Below are positions 1 through 8,900 of a stretch of DNA of 31,600 bases, piece by piece. The stretch comes from Ruminococcus sp. CAG:403 (GTDB taxonomy: Bacteria > Bacillota > Clostridia > Oscillospirales > Ruminococcaceae). The stretch spans positions 126,418-158,017 of the forward strand of contig FR899103.1 of assembly GCA_000437255.1 (NCBI GenBank), given 5' to 3'. The notes below the pieces were generated by a model. The model was given only the letters and a program-made list of their open reading frames with translations, was not told the origin of the DNA and ran no database searches. Position 1 is the stretch's first letter. Each line of letters starts with the position of its first letter. The position numbers and the translations under genes were made by a program.

Positions 1-2
1 CC

Positions 3-33
3 AAAAAAAGGCGGCAAATTGCCGCCTTTTTTT
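3..33. terminator. Bidirectional intrinsic terminator
   Basis: A perfect 6-bp GGCGGC/GCCGCC stem with a 5-nt loop is flanked by seven A on the left and seven T on the right, so it can terminate in both directions. On the minus strand it ends the NfeD-SPFH transcript, whose last stop codon is about 40 nt away. Confidence 0.9.
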
Positions 34-72
34 GGTTATTTTGTCGAACATTTACAGGAAGATAAACTGCCT

Positions 73-1059
73 TTATGCATTTGCCGGAGGATCCTGTTTG
101 TCACTGGTGACAATTTCCTTGATACCGGCAGTCAATCCTGCTAAGCCCTGGATTTCACTGGGAATGATGATTTTCGTAGCTCTGCCGTCTGCTGCTTTTG
201 CAAAAGCTTCCAGTGCCTTTAGCTGAATGACCTGTTCATTTGGATTCGCCTGATTGAGTTTTACCAAGCTGTCTGCCAATGCCTTTTGTACCATTTCAAT
301 AGCAGCTGCTTCACCGGCAGCTTCCCGGATTTTCTGTTCCTTAACAGCTTCTGCACGAAGAATCATAGCTTCCTTATCTGCCTGTGCCTTTAAGATGGCA
401 GCATCCTTTTCAGCTTGTGCACGCAGAATTTTGGCATCCTTTTCACCTTGTGCAACGGTGACTTGGTACTGCTGCTCTCCTTCTGCCTGTTTGATCTTTT
501 CCCGCTTTTCTCGTTCTGCCTTCATCTGCTTTTCCATGGCTTCCTGGATTTCGTGCGGCGGCAGAATGTTTTTCAATTCTACACGGATGACCTTAATGCC
601 CCAACGATCGGTTGCATGATCCAGTGCATCGGTAATTTTGGTGTTGATCAGATCACGAGAGGTCAAAGTGGCATCCAATTCCAGTTCTCCAATGATGTTT
701 CGCAGTGTGGTTGAGGTTAAGTTTTCGATGGCTGCAATCGGACGCTCTACCCCATAGGTATACTGAATGGCGTTGGTGATTTGAAAGAAGACAACGGTAT
801 CAATCTGCATGGTAACATTATCTTTGGTGATGACAGCCTGCGGCTTGAAGTCCACCACTTGTTCTTTGATGGAAACTTTCTTGGCAACGCGATCCATGAA
901 GGGTACTAGAAAATGAATACCAGTATTCCATGCTTTATAAAAAGCGCCGAATCGTTCAATGACGAAAATATTGGCCTGCGGAACAATCTTGATGCAGGAT
1001 ATAATGAGAATCAAAAGAAAAATCAGAACGGCAATGCCGATAATGAATGAAACTTCCAT
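73..1059 (-). CDS. SPFH/band 7 (stomatin/prohibitin-type) membrane protein
   Basis: A 328-residue protein of the SPFH superfamily (QmcA/HflC/stomatin-like), which form oligomeric membrane scaffolds. One hydrophobic N-terminal segment (about residues 4-24) is followed by the band 7 domain, with the typical early stretch VIERFGAFYKAW and later VDFKPQAVITKDNV. Residues about 170-265 are rich in Ala, Glu, Lys and Gln with repeated QAEKDA-like units, as expected for the coiled-coil part. The gene lies 6 nt downstream of an NfeD-family gene. NfeD-SPFH pairs are widespread, and the two proteins are thought to act together at the membrane. The exact substrate or role cannot be read from the sequence. 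It shares the sigma-A promoter upstream of nfeD. Confidence 0.92.
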   Translation of the reverse strand: MEVSFIIGIAVLIFLLILIISCIKIVPQANIFVIERFGAFYKAWNTGIHFLVPFMDRVAKKVSIKEQVVDFKPQAVITKDNVTMQIDTVVFFQITNAIQYTYGVERPIAAIENLTSTTLRNIIGELELDATLTSRDLINTKITDALDHATDRWGIKVIRVELKNILPPHEIQEAMEKQMKAEREKREKIKQAEGEQQYQVTVAQGEKDAKILRAQAEKDAAILKAQADKEAMILRAEAVKEQKIREAAGEAAAIEMVQKALADSLVKLNQANPNEQVIQLKALEAFAKAADGRATKIIIPSEIQGLAGLTAGIKEIVTSDKQDPPANA

Positions 1060-1065
1060 ATGCGT

Positions 1066-1539
1066 TTACTCCTTTTCAGTTGGGGCAGCAGATACAGGCT
1101 CTGTCTGCGGGATGGCGGTTACATGCAGTTTGGTGCCGTCGACTGCATCGACCCGAACCGTTGTGCCTTCTGGAATCGGTGTATTGGAACTGGAAATGGC
1201 AATCCAATCGACATCCTCTAACCGAACCCGTCCGGTTCCTTTCATGGGATCAATGGCTTGAATGACAGTTGCATACTTTCCAAGATCTTGTTTTAAGTTG
1301 GTGTCCTGGATATGGAACCGCATAACTCGTTTTAAAATTGGGCGTGTCAGGATTAACAGAATGATGGACACTGCAAGGAATAGGATAACCTGAACCAGTG
1401 TAGAAGCGCCAAACAATGCTGCAAAGCATGCTACTAGCGCACCAGCGGCAAACCAGATGGAAACCAACTGCTGGGTACAAACTTCTGCAACAACAGATAC
1501 CACCAGTAAAATGCCCCAAAATACACAAATCGGAACCAT
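1066..1539 (-). CDS. NfeD family membrane protein
   Basis: A 157-residue protein with three hydrophobic segments (about residues 4-24, 27-45 and 48-66), followed by a soluble C-terminal domain (about 85-145) that looks like the NfeD OB-fold: GKYATVIQAIDPMKGTGRVR, then VDWIAIS and EGTTVRVDAVDGTKLHV. This is the short NfeD form without the N-terminal ClpP-like protease domain. It starts at an ATG preceded by an AAAGGAGG ribosome binding site and is the first gene of the operon with the SPFH protein 6 nt downstream. The pair probably contributes to membrane microdomain organisation or membrane-stress response, by analogy to other NfeD/flotillin pairs. Confidence 0.88.
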   Translation of the reverse strand: MVPICVFWGILLVVSVVAEVCTQQLVSIWFAAGALVACFAALFGASTLVQVILFLAVSIILLILTRPILKRVMRFHIQDTNLKQDLGKYATVIQAIDPMKGTGRVRLEDVDWIAISSSNTPIPEGTTVRVDAVDGTKLHVTAIPQTEPVSAAPTEKE

Positions 1540-1567
1540 GAAGAAACCTCCTTTCTGCTCTGTGTTT

Positions 1568-1596
1568 ATTATACCATATGCCGCATGGTTTGTAAA
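1568..1596 (-). promoter_or_regulatory. sigma-A promoter for the nfeD-SPFH operon
   Basis: Read on the minus strand: TTTACA (-35), 17-nt spacer, TATAAT (-10), followed about 20 nt later by AAAGGAGG and the nfeD ATG. Very close to consensus. Confidence 0.85.
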
Positions 1597-1610
1597 TAGA
1601 AAGATCCGGA

Positions 1611-1648
1611 AAATGCCCTGCCAGTTCGTGAAAACTTGCAGGGCATTT
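1611..1648 (-). terminator. Probable terminator after the RNA methyltransferase gene
   Basis: An 11-bp stem (AAATGCCCTGC with its complement) and a 16-nt loop lie just after the stop codon of the methyltransferase gene on the minus strand. The following T-run is short, so it may be a weak terminator. Confidence 0.6.
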
Positions 1649-1651
1649 GTG

Positions 1652-2770
1652 TTAAAAGTACATGTATAACTGGCAGGGAATCATGCCATTATAGAGCTTT
1701 CTCTTTTTGGTTGCAGGATGTTCAAAGTAGGTTTCAAACTCCTGATCTGGGGAAATGATGTAGCAGGTGTGCTCCTTGGTGACCGGGAAAACTTCTCCCA
1801 TGATGCGGTAGAGGGACTGTGCCGCCTGTAAATCCAGAAGCCGTTCCCCATAAGGCGGATTGCAGATGGTGATGGTTTGCGCATCCGGCGGTGTGAAATC
1901 TGCAATGTCTCGCTGCATGATCTGAATGCGGGGCTTTACGCCCGCCTTGCGGACATTTTCTTCTGTTAAGGCAATGGCTTCCGGGTCATTGTCCCAGCCG
2001 TACGCTTCAAAGGCAGCATCCTTTCGGATGGCGGCAATGGCCTCTGCACGGGCATCCTGCCAGATGCGCTGCGGGAAGCAATCCCAGGTTTCTGCACGAA
2101 AGCTGCGGTTCAGACCAGGGGCAATGTGCAGGGCTTTGAAAGCAGCTTCAATCAGGAAGGTACCGCTTCCGCAGAACGGATCACAGACGATACTGTCGCT
2201 GCGGACGTGTGCGAGATCAACAATGCCGGCTGCCAGGGTTTCTTTAATGGGAGCAGCGTTGGCATGCTTGCGGTATCCACGCTTGTGCAGGCCGATTCCG
2301 GAAGTGTCCAAGTAAATGGTTGCAAGATTTTTGCGGATGGTGAATTGTACCTGATGAATCGGTCCAGTTTCCATCAGCCAGGAGGCGGAATAATGTGCCT
2401 GCAATCGGGTGACAATGGCTTTCTTGATGATGGATTGGCAATCCGGTACGCTGTGCAGCTTGGAATCCAGTGCATGACCCTTTACCGGGAAGGCGTCCTG
2501 CTTGCCGATGAATTCTTCCCAAGGCAATTTTTTGACGCCTTGGAACAGATCTTCAAATTGATAAGCAGGAAACTGTCCCATTTGAATCAGAACACGTTCC
2601 GCGGTGGAAAGGCAGAGGTTTGCTTTTGCCAGGACGGACAGGTCGCCTTCAAATAGGACACGTCCGTCTTGGACGGTGATATTCTGTCCGCCGATTTTTG
2701 TGATCTCAAAACGCAGTGTTCGTTCCAGACCAAAATGGCAGGGGCAGCAGTAAGTGAGCAGTTGCTTCAT
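1652..2770 (-). CDS. THUMP-domain class I SAM-dependent RNA methyltransferase (RlmL/YpsC-like)
   Basis: A 372-residue protein with the architecture of the Bacillus YpsC / N-terminal half of E. coli RlmL family, predicted to make N2-methylguanosine in 23S rRNA. The N-terminal part (about 1-160) is ferredoxin-like plus THUMP. The Rossmann methyltransferase domain follows, with the SAM-binding motif DPFCGSGTFLIEAA (starting about residue 197) and the amino-methyltransferase motif NPPYGERL (about 304-311). Older annotations often call it a putative N6-adenine DNA methylase because of NPPY, but the THUMP domain and family point to RNA. It starts 23 nt after the penicillin-binding protein gene and is probably in the same transcript. 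Its ribosome binding site is weak. The exact target base is inferred from the family. Confidence 0.87.
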   Translation of the reverse strand: MKQLLTYCCPCHFGLERTLRFEITKIGGQNITVQDGRVLFEGDLSVLAKANLCLSTAERVLIQMGQFPAYQFEDLFQGVKKLPWEEFIGKQDAFPVKGHALDSKLHSVPDCQSIIKKAIVTRLQAHYSASWLMETGPIHQVQFTIRKNLATIYLDTSGIGLHKRGYRKHANAAPIKETLAAGIVDLAHVRSDSIVCDPFCGSGTFLIEAAFKALHIAPGLNRSFRAETWDCFPQRIWQDARAEAIAAIRKDAAFEAYGWDNDPEAIALTEENVRKAGVKPRIQIMQRDIADFTPPDAQTITICNPPYGERLLDLQAAQSLYRIMGEVFPVTKEHTCYIISPDQEFETYFEHPATKKRKLYNGMIPCQLYMYF

Positions 2771-2793
2771 AATGATTTCCCAGTCTTTCTATT

Positions 2794-5322
2794 TTAGTTT
2801 TCTGCCGGCGGCTCAGTGGGAGCAGGTGCCTGTGTAACCGGTGGTTCCGTCGGTGCCGGTGTTGCAGGCTGTTCTTCCTGCGGTGCCGCAGTGGTAACCT
2901 TTGTTTCAGCAGGTTCGGTTTCTGCTGGTGTTGTAGTCTTCGGCTTTGCCTGGCAATTGTCACATTTTGGTGCATTGCTGGACTTCCAGTATCCAATTGG
3001 CCCCTTCTTGCAGTTTGGGCCTGCAATTTTTCCGCTTTCGGCACAGGTGTAATCTTCAATGACCGTGTCGCATGCCGGGTAGGTAGCATCGGTCTGGAGG
3101 CTGTTTGCATATTCGCCGATGATGTTTTGCCAGATTTGTGCGGACTTGATGCCATGGTTCGGAATTTCCTGACGAGGTGTATAACCAATCCAAACGCCGC
3201 TGACAAAGTCTTCGGTCAGACCCACGAAGGTCAGGTCGTTCCAGTCTTCTGTGGTACCGGTTTTGCCGGCAACGTGTTTATTGGAGAGCTGTGCAGCGGT
3301 ACCAGTACCGTTGTTTACAACGTTTTGCAGCAGCTTGTTCATGACATAAGCAGTTTCGCTGTCAATTGCCTTTTTGGGATCTCCGTTGTTTTCATAGATC
3401 AATTCGTGATTGCCCTGTTCGACCTTGCTGATGATGTGTGCCTTGGCATAGGTGCCGCCGTTTCCATACGGAATATAGCCGTTGACCAGGTTTTCCAGTG
3501 TAATACCATAGCTCAATGCACCAACGGTCAAAGGAGAATAGTCAATATCTGTGAATCCGTTTTCATCCTGATCCAGCAGATTCAGTCCCATCTTTTGTGT
3601 TGCAAAGTCAAAAACTGCCTGCGGAGTAAGCGCTTGGCACAGCTGCGCCGGAACGGTATTGTAGGATTTTGCCAGTGCCTGATAAACGAAGACATTCTTT
3701 CTGGAGTAAACCATGGCGCTGCTGTCTTCGCTGTAGTTGGTCGGCCAATCTTCCCCGTTGATCTTGATTGGCGCATCTTCATAAACGGAGCCCCATTGAA
3801 TGAGGTTGCTTTCCAACGCCAAACCATATGTGGTCAGCGGCTTAATGGTAGAACCAGGCTGACGGGGTTCATCAATGGCATAGTCCCAGCAGAGCGATTC
3901 TGTCTTTTCGCCGATTGCTCCGACGACGCAGCGAACACTTCCGTCATAGTTCAATGCAATGAAGGCAGACTGTGGGTAAACAGTATCCGGAACACCATCC
4001 TGATCGGTGTCCTGGTCGGTGGTGACAGCCAGACTGCTGGCGTCTACCAGGTTATTCAGGTCTTTGTAACGCTCTTCTACATAGGCCTGCATATCCAAAT
4101 CGACGGTTACATAAATCTGATAGCCGCCCCGATTGATTCGGCTGACCGCCTGGTCATAGGAAAGGTTGTACAGGTTTTGCAGATAGGAGGCGAATTCGTT
4201 GATGGCAGCATCCACCACCCAGCTGGTTGCAGCTGTTGGATCCGGTGTTTCTTCTGCTTCGGCATCTGGATGCAGTGCCTTATAGGCATCGGAATCCGTG
4301 AAAATCAGCGTTTCATTCAATGCCTGCTGATATTCGTCATACGTGATGGCGCCGTTGTCGTACATCTGCCAGAGTACATACTGCTGTCGTTTCCGGTTAT
4401 CTGCTTTTCCGGTATTTACCATTTGCCCGGTGGCTTCATCCTCGTAGCTGGCAAATGGGTTGTATTTGTTCGGGCTTTTTGGAATGGCAGCCAGGCAGGC
4501 AGCTTCCGCGACATCCAGTTCCGAGACATCTTTCCCAAAATATTTTTGGGAAGCAAGCTGAATGCCGTTGGTAGCACCGCCGAATCCGATATAATTGAGG
4601 TAAGTTTCCAGAATTTCATCCTTGGAATAGGTACGCTCCAATTCCATTGCACGGAAAATCTCTCGAATTTTACGGGACGGAGATTGTTCATTATCACCGG
4701 TCAGGTTTTTGACGAGCTGTTGGGTAATGGTGGAACCACCCTGGTCAGTATCGTAAATATGAATGAACATATTGGCAAATGCTGAAACCGTGCGCTTGTA
4801 GTCTACACCGTCATGGGTGTAAAACCGCTCGTCTTCTACATAAACAAAAGCATCTCGTACATGCTGCGGAATTTCGTCAATGCTGACCGGAACCCGTTCT
4901 GCTGCATTGCTGACTTCGTACAGCATTTTTAAATTGCCTTCTGCATCATAGGCAAAGATGTTTGTGTTATAGGAAAGCTCCATTTCTTCAATGGTGACAT
5001 TGGAGATATCATCCTTGAAATTCATGACGTAGACTGTCAGTGCTGTTACCACAATTGCGCCGGTGATCACGCAGATTAAAAAGAGCGCAGCAAGTGTGGA
5101 AAGGAGAATGGAGATGCTTTTCCGCAGAGCAGGGAATCGCTTGGTGCGGAATGCGGCATCCAGTTCCGGGGTATGATAAGGATACTCCGGCGTTCCAGTT
5201 GGGCCATTGTAGCGCCTGGATGAAGTGGGGCGCTTCCAGCTGGAGGTTTGCGTGGTTTGCGAGGCAGAAGTGCTGGTTCTTGTAGCAGAACGCTCTTCTT
5301 TTGGTTGCTTTTTTTCCTTCAT
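2794..5322 (-). CDS. Class A penicillin-binding protein (PBP1A family), glycosyltransferase/transpeptidase
   Basis: An 842-residue bifunctional peptidoglycan synthase. A Ser/Thr-rich cytoplasmic stretch (1-67) is followed by a transmembrane helix (about 68-98). The GT51 glycosyltransferase domain carries EDERFYTHDGVD (from 163, catalytic Glu163) and GGSTITQQLVKN (195-206). The transpeptidase has all three motifs: STIK (Ser491/Lys494), SYN (553-555) and KTGTT (687-691). The extracytoplasmic C-terminus has several Cys (751, 760, 771, 787, 790), then a low-complexity Thr/Pro/Glu/Ala tail (about 795-842). A GTG nine codons upstream is also open, but the ATG at 5322 has GGAAGG 9 nt before it, so I use it. 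The protein polymerises and crosslinks the cell wall at the outer membrane face. The methyltransferase gene follows directly. Confidence 0.93.
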   Translation of the reverse strand: MKEKKQPKEERSATRTSTSASQTTQTSSWKRPTSSRRYNGPTGTPEYPYHTPELDAAFRTKRFPALRKSISILLSTLAALFLICVITGAIVVTALTVYVMNFKDDISNVTIEEMELSYNTNIFAYDAEGNLKMLYEVSNAAERVPVSIDEIPQHVRDAFVYVEDERFYTHDGVDYKRTVSAFANMFIHIYDTDQGGSTITQQLVKNLTGDNEQSPSRKIREIFRAMELERTYSKDEILETYLNYIGFGGATNGIQLASQKYFGKDVSELDVAEAACLAAIPKSPNKYNPFASYEDEATGQMVNTGKADNRKRQQYVLWQMYDNGAITYDEYQQALNETLIFTDSDAYKALHPDAEAEETPDPTAATSWVVDAAINEFASYLQNLYNLSYDQAVSRINRGGYQIYVTVDLDMQAYVEERYKDLNNLVDASSLAVTTDQDTDQDGVPDTVYPQSAFIALNYDGSVRCVVGAIGEKTESLCWDYAIDEPRQPGSTIKPLTTYGLALESNLIQWGSVYEDAPIKINGEDWPTNYSEDSSAMVYSRKNVFVYQALAKSYNTVPAQLCQALTPQAVFDFATQKMGLNLLDQDENGFTDIDYSPLTVGALSYGITLENLVNGYIPYGNGGTYAKAHIISKVEQGNHELIYENNGDPKKAIDSETAYVMNKLLQNVVNNGTGTAAQLSNKHVAGKTGTTEDWNDLTFVGLTEDFVSGVWIGYTPRQEIPNHGIKSAQIWQNIIGEYANSLQTDATYPACDTVIEDYTCAESGKIAGPNCKKGPIGYWKSSNAPKCDNCQAKPKTTTPAETEPAETKVTTAAPQEEQPATPAPTEPPVTQAPAPTEPPAEN

Positions 5323-5414
5323 AGTTTGAATCCTTCCATATGTGGGCACAATCTATTTGTTTTGCCGAAAAATCAGCAGGTTGCTTACCAGTCGGTGATA
5401 TGCTATTCTTTGTT

Positions 5415-5443
5415 ATTATACCACAAATTTGATGAGGTGTTAA
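5415..5443 (-). promoter_or_regulatory. sigma-A promoter for the PBP1A gene
   Basis: On the minus strand: TTAACA (-35), 17-nt spacer, TATAAT (-10). This leaves a 5' leader of about 85 nt before the ATG at 5322. Confidence 0.8.
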
Positions 5444-5480
5444 GGGATCCATGGGATTTTTTTTGAAAAATATACATTAT

Positions 5481-5509
5481 GTATAAACTTTCCATCGATG
5501 GATATACTA
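5481..5509 (+). promoter_or_regulatory. Candidate forespore (sigma-F/sigma-G type) promoter
   Basis: GTATA at 5481-5485 and GGATATACTA at 5500-5509 resemble the -35 and -10 elements of forespore sigma factors in Bacillus/Clostridia. The 14-nt gap is slightly short. No good sigma-A promoter is visible between here and the BofC-like gene. The predicted start of transcription is near 5516, just ahead of the AGGAGG site. Inference from motif match only. Confidence 0.45.
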
Positions 5510-5546
5510 TTTATGTGATTTATTGAGAAGCAGGAGGCGAATGCAT

Positions 5547-5882
5547 GTGACAAAAAAGAAAATTTGGTGGATGCTGCTGTCTGCGCTGACCCTTTCCTTT
5601 GTGTTGGTGATCGGATCGCTGGGACTGGCTGCCGGCCGAAGCGGAACGGCACAGGCGCATTCCAGTAAGACCAGTGCGGCAGAAAGCAGCTCTTCCGGAT
5701 ATGTACTCGGAGTCTATGAAGGACAGCTTGCGCTGTTTCGGGAGCATTCTCGTGTTCCGTATCAGCGGTTGGACATGCCCCTATCCATGCTGTCTGCCTA
5801 TGATCGGGAACAGGTCGAGCAGGGCATTGTGGTACAGACGCAGGAGGAACTCCGAAAGCTGCTGGAGGATCTGACTTCCTAA
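5547..5882 (+). CDS. Small exported protein with BofC C-terminal-like domain
   Basis: A 111-residue protein with a hydrophobic signal/anchor segment (about 6-30 after three Lys), a Ser/Ala-rich linker, then a compact domain YVLGVYEGQLALFREHSRVP ... LSMLSAYDREQVEQGI ... ELRKLLEDL. This pattern resembles the BofC C-terminal domain found in many short clostridial proteins. In B. subtilis, BofC is a forespore-secreted protein that restrains SpoIVB signalling, but the short clostridial forms are not well studied. Start choice: AGGAGG at 5532-5537 is 9 nt before GTG 5547 but only 3 nt before the in-frame ATG 5541, so GTG is preferred (two residues shorter). It stands alone between a divergent PBP gene and a convergent purL. 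Confidence 0.62.
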   Translation: MTKKKIWWMLLSALTLSFVLVIGSLGLAAGRSGTAQAHSSKTSAAESSSSGYVLGVYEGQLALFREHSRVPYQRLDMPLSMLSAYDREQVEQGIVVQTQEELRKLLEDLTS

Positions 5883-5905
5883 GAACTTGTAAAGCAGATG
5901 TCAAC

Positions 5906-5944
5906 AAAAAAAGGACGGCAGGTTTGCATCCTGTCGTCCTTTTT
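5906..5944. terminator. Bidirectional terminator between BofC-like gene and purL
   Basis: An 11-bp stem (AGGACGGCAGG/CCTGTCGTCCT, one G-U pair) with a 7-nt loop is flanked by an A-run on the left and a T-run on the right. It serves both convergent genes. Confidence 0.9.
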
Positions 5945-5961
5945 ATCAAATGGAATGGGGT

Positions 5962-8900
5962 TTACTTGAAGTAAGCAACGCCGCTTTCAAAGATCTTTTG
6001 ATCGGTATTTCCAGGTACATTCTTGTACAGGTTCCGACCGATTCGTTCGCTGTGCCCCATCTTACCCAGGACACGGCCGTCCGGAGAGGTCAGACCTTCA
6101 ATGGCGAGCATAGAAGTATTGGGGTTGTAGCGAATATCCATGGACGGTTTGCCGTTCATGTCTACATACTGTGTTGCAATCTGACCGTTCTTTGCCATTT
6201 CGTTGATCAGCTGCTTCGGGCCAACAAAGCGACCTTCTCCGTGAGAAATGGCAACGTTGTGAATTTCATCCACTTCACAGCCATACAGCCAAGGAGACTT
6301 GTTGGAAGCAATTCTGGTACGAACCAGCATGGACTGGTGGCGGGCAATGGTATTGAAAGTCAGAGTCGGGGAAATGCTGGTCATATTGGTGATTTCACCA
6401 AACGGAATCAGACCCAGTTTCAGCAGAGCCTGGAATCCGTTACAGATTCCCAGCATTAAACCGTCACGCTGATGCAGGAATTCGTCAACAGCAGCCTTGA
6501 TCTTAGGGCTGCGGAAGAATGCGGTGATGAATTTTCCGGAGCCGTCCGGTTCGTCGCCGCCGCTGAATCCTCCCGGAATCATGATGATCTGTGCCTGCTT
6601 AATCAAAACAGCAAAGAGATCGATGGATTCTTCGATGGCAGCAGCAGACAGGTTCCGGATGACAAAGATCTCCGGTCTTGCGCCGGCACGTTCAAAGACA
6701 CGTGCTGTATCATATTCACAGTTTGTCCCCGGGAATACCGGAATCAAAACACGTGGATGTGCAACTTGGATGGAGCTGGTCTTGATTTCCTTCCGTTCAT
6801 AGAAGTAAGTCGGCGGAACGGTAACCTTGCCCTTGATCTGGCAGGGGAATACCGGTTCCAGTTTCCGTTCCCATACTTGCAGTAGGTCATCCAGCTGGAG
6901 TGTATAGTTTGATGTAACAATGGTGTTTTCCTCGGTGGTTTGTCCAATTACCATCAGGTCGTCTGTTGCAGCATCATCGGTCAGTTCCAGCAGGAAGCCG
7001 CCGTAGCAAGGAGCAAACAGTTTCTGTGCAGAAAGTTTCTGCTGGAAGCGGAATCCAATGCCGTTACCAAATGCCATCTTGGCAATTCCTTCTGCAACAC
7101 CGCCGAAGCCCAGTGTCCAGGCAGCGGCAACCTTTCCGTCTGCAATCAAAGCTTCTACCTGATCGAAAACGGAACGAACGCTTTCAAATACCGGCAGACC
7201 ATATTCATCATAACGAGGCATCAGCAAGACAACCTTGCTGCCGGCTTTCTTGAATTCGGTGGAGACAATCTGCTTGGCATTTGCCGTGGAAACTGCAAAG
7301 GAAACCAGTGTCGGCGGAACGTCAATTTTTTCGAAAGTACCAGACATGGAGTCCTTACCGCCGATGGAGCCGCAGCCCAGTTCCAGCTGTGCCTGGAAAG
7401 CACCCAGCAGAGCAGCCATTGGCTTGCCCCAACGTTTCGGATCATTCTGTGTCCGTTCGAAGTATTCCTGGAAGGTCAGCCAGCAGTGGTGATAGGAGCC
7501 GCCTGCTGCTACAATCTTTGCGATGGACTCTACCACTGCAACCATTGCGCCCAGGTATGGATTTTGTTCGCTGACCATTGGATTGTATCCCCAGCCCATC
7601 AAAGAGCAGGTGTCAGTTTCTCCACGCAGAACCGGGATTTTAGCAGCCATTGCCTGAGAAGGAGACAGCTGGTAAACACCGCCATATGGCATTAAGATGG
7701 TGCCGGCACCGATGGTGGAGTCAAACCGTTCCACCAGGCCCTTCTGTGAGCATACGTTTAAGTTGGACAGCAGTTCCGACCAGCTGTCTGCGCAGTCTTC
7801 ATAAGAAACAGCATCGCCGAGCGCAGGGGATTCAATGGTGATATCGGTGTGCTTGGTGGCACCGTTGGAATTTAAGAATTCTCTGGTCAGGTTGACAATG
7901 GTGTTGCCATTCCAGTTCATCTTCAGACGAGGTTCTTCCTTGACCGTTGCGACAACGGTTGCTTCCAGGTTTTCCTTGTCCGCTGCCTTCATAAAGGCTT
8001 CTGCATCTTCCGGTGCAACAACGACTGCCATTCGTTCCTGAGATTCACTGATGGCGATTTCTGTTCCGTCCAGACCATCATACTTTTTCGGAACAGCATT
8101 CAGATCAATTTCCAGGCCGTCTGTCAATTCGCCGATGGCAACGGATACACCGCCTGCACCAAAGTCGTTGCAGCGCTTGATCATACGGGTTACAACCGGG
8201 TTGCGGAACAATCTTTGCAGCTTCCGTTCTTCCGGCGGATTTCCCTTTTGTACTTCTGCGCCGCAGTGTTCCAGGGATTCCATGGTGTGGGACTTGGAGG
8301 AACCGGTTGCGCCGCCGCAGCCATCCCGTCCGGTCTTACCACCCAGAAGGATGACAATATCGCCCGGAACCGGAGCTTCCCGGCGGATGTTGCTGGCTGG
8401 AGCAGCACCCAGAACGGCACCAATTTCCAGACGCTTTGCAATATAGCCCGGATGATAAACTTCTGCAACGTGACCAGTTGCCAGACCGATCTGGTTACCG
8501 TAGGAGCTGTAACCGTTGGCTGCACCGAGTGTGATTTTTCTCTGCGGCAGTTTTCCAGCCATGGTATCGTTGACCGGAACCAGCGGATTGGCTGCACCGG
8601 TTACACGCATGGCCTGATAAACATAGGAACGACCAGACAGCGGGTCACGAATGGCACCGCCCAAACAGGTTGCTGCACCGCCGAACGGTTCAATTTCGGT
8701 TGGGTGGTTGTGTGTTTCGTTCTTGAACATCAGAATCCAGTCTTCTGCTCTGCCGTCTACGTCAACGGTGATCTTGACGGAACATGCGTTGATTTCTTCG
8801 CTTTCATCCAGATCCTGCAGCTTTCCGTCTGCCTTTAACTTCTTGGCAGCCAAGGTTGCCAGATCCATCAAGGTCATTGGCTTTTGTTCTCTGCCGAGTT

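Noticed and set aside
1652..2770. DNA adenine methylase / restriction-modification gene
   Set aside because: NPPY is present, but the N-terminal THUMP region and overall layout match the RlmL/YpsC RNA methyltransferases, and there is no restriction gene nearby.
3127..4785. 552-aa open frame on the plus strand inside the PBP1A gene
   Set aside because: It lies entirely antisense to a gene with all class A PBP motifs, has no ribosome binding site or recognisable domain, and is explained by codon bias on the opposite strand.
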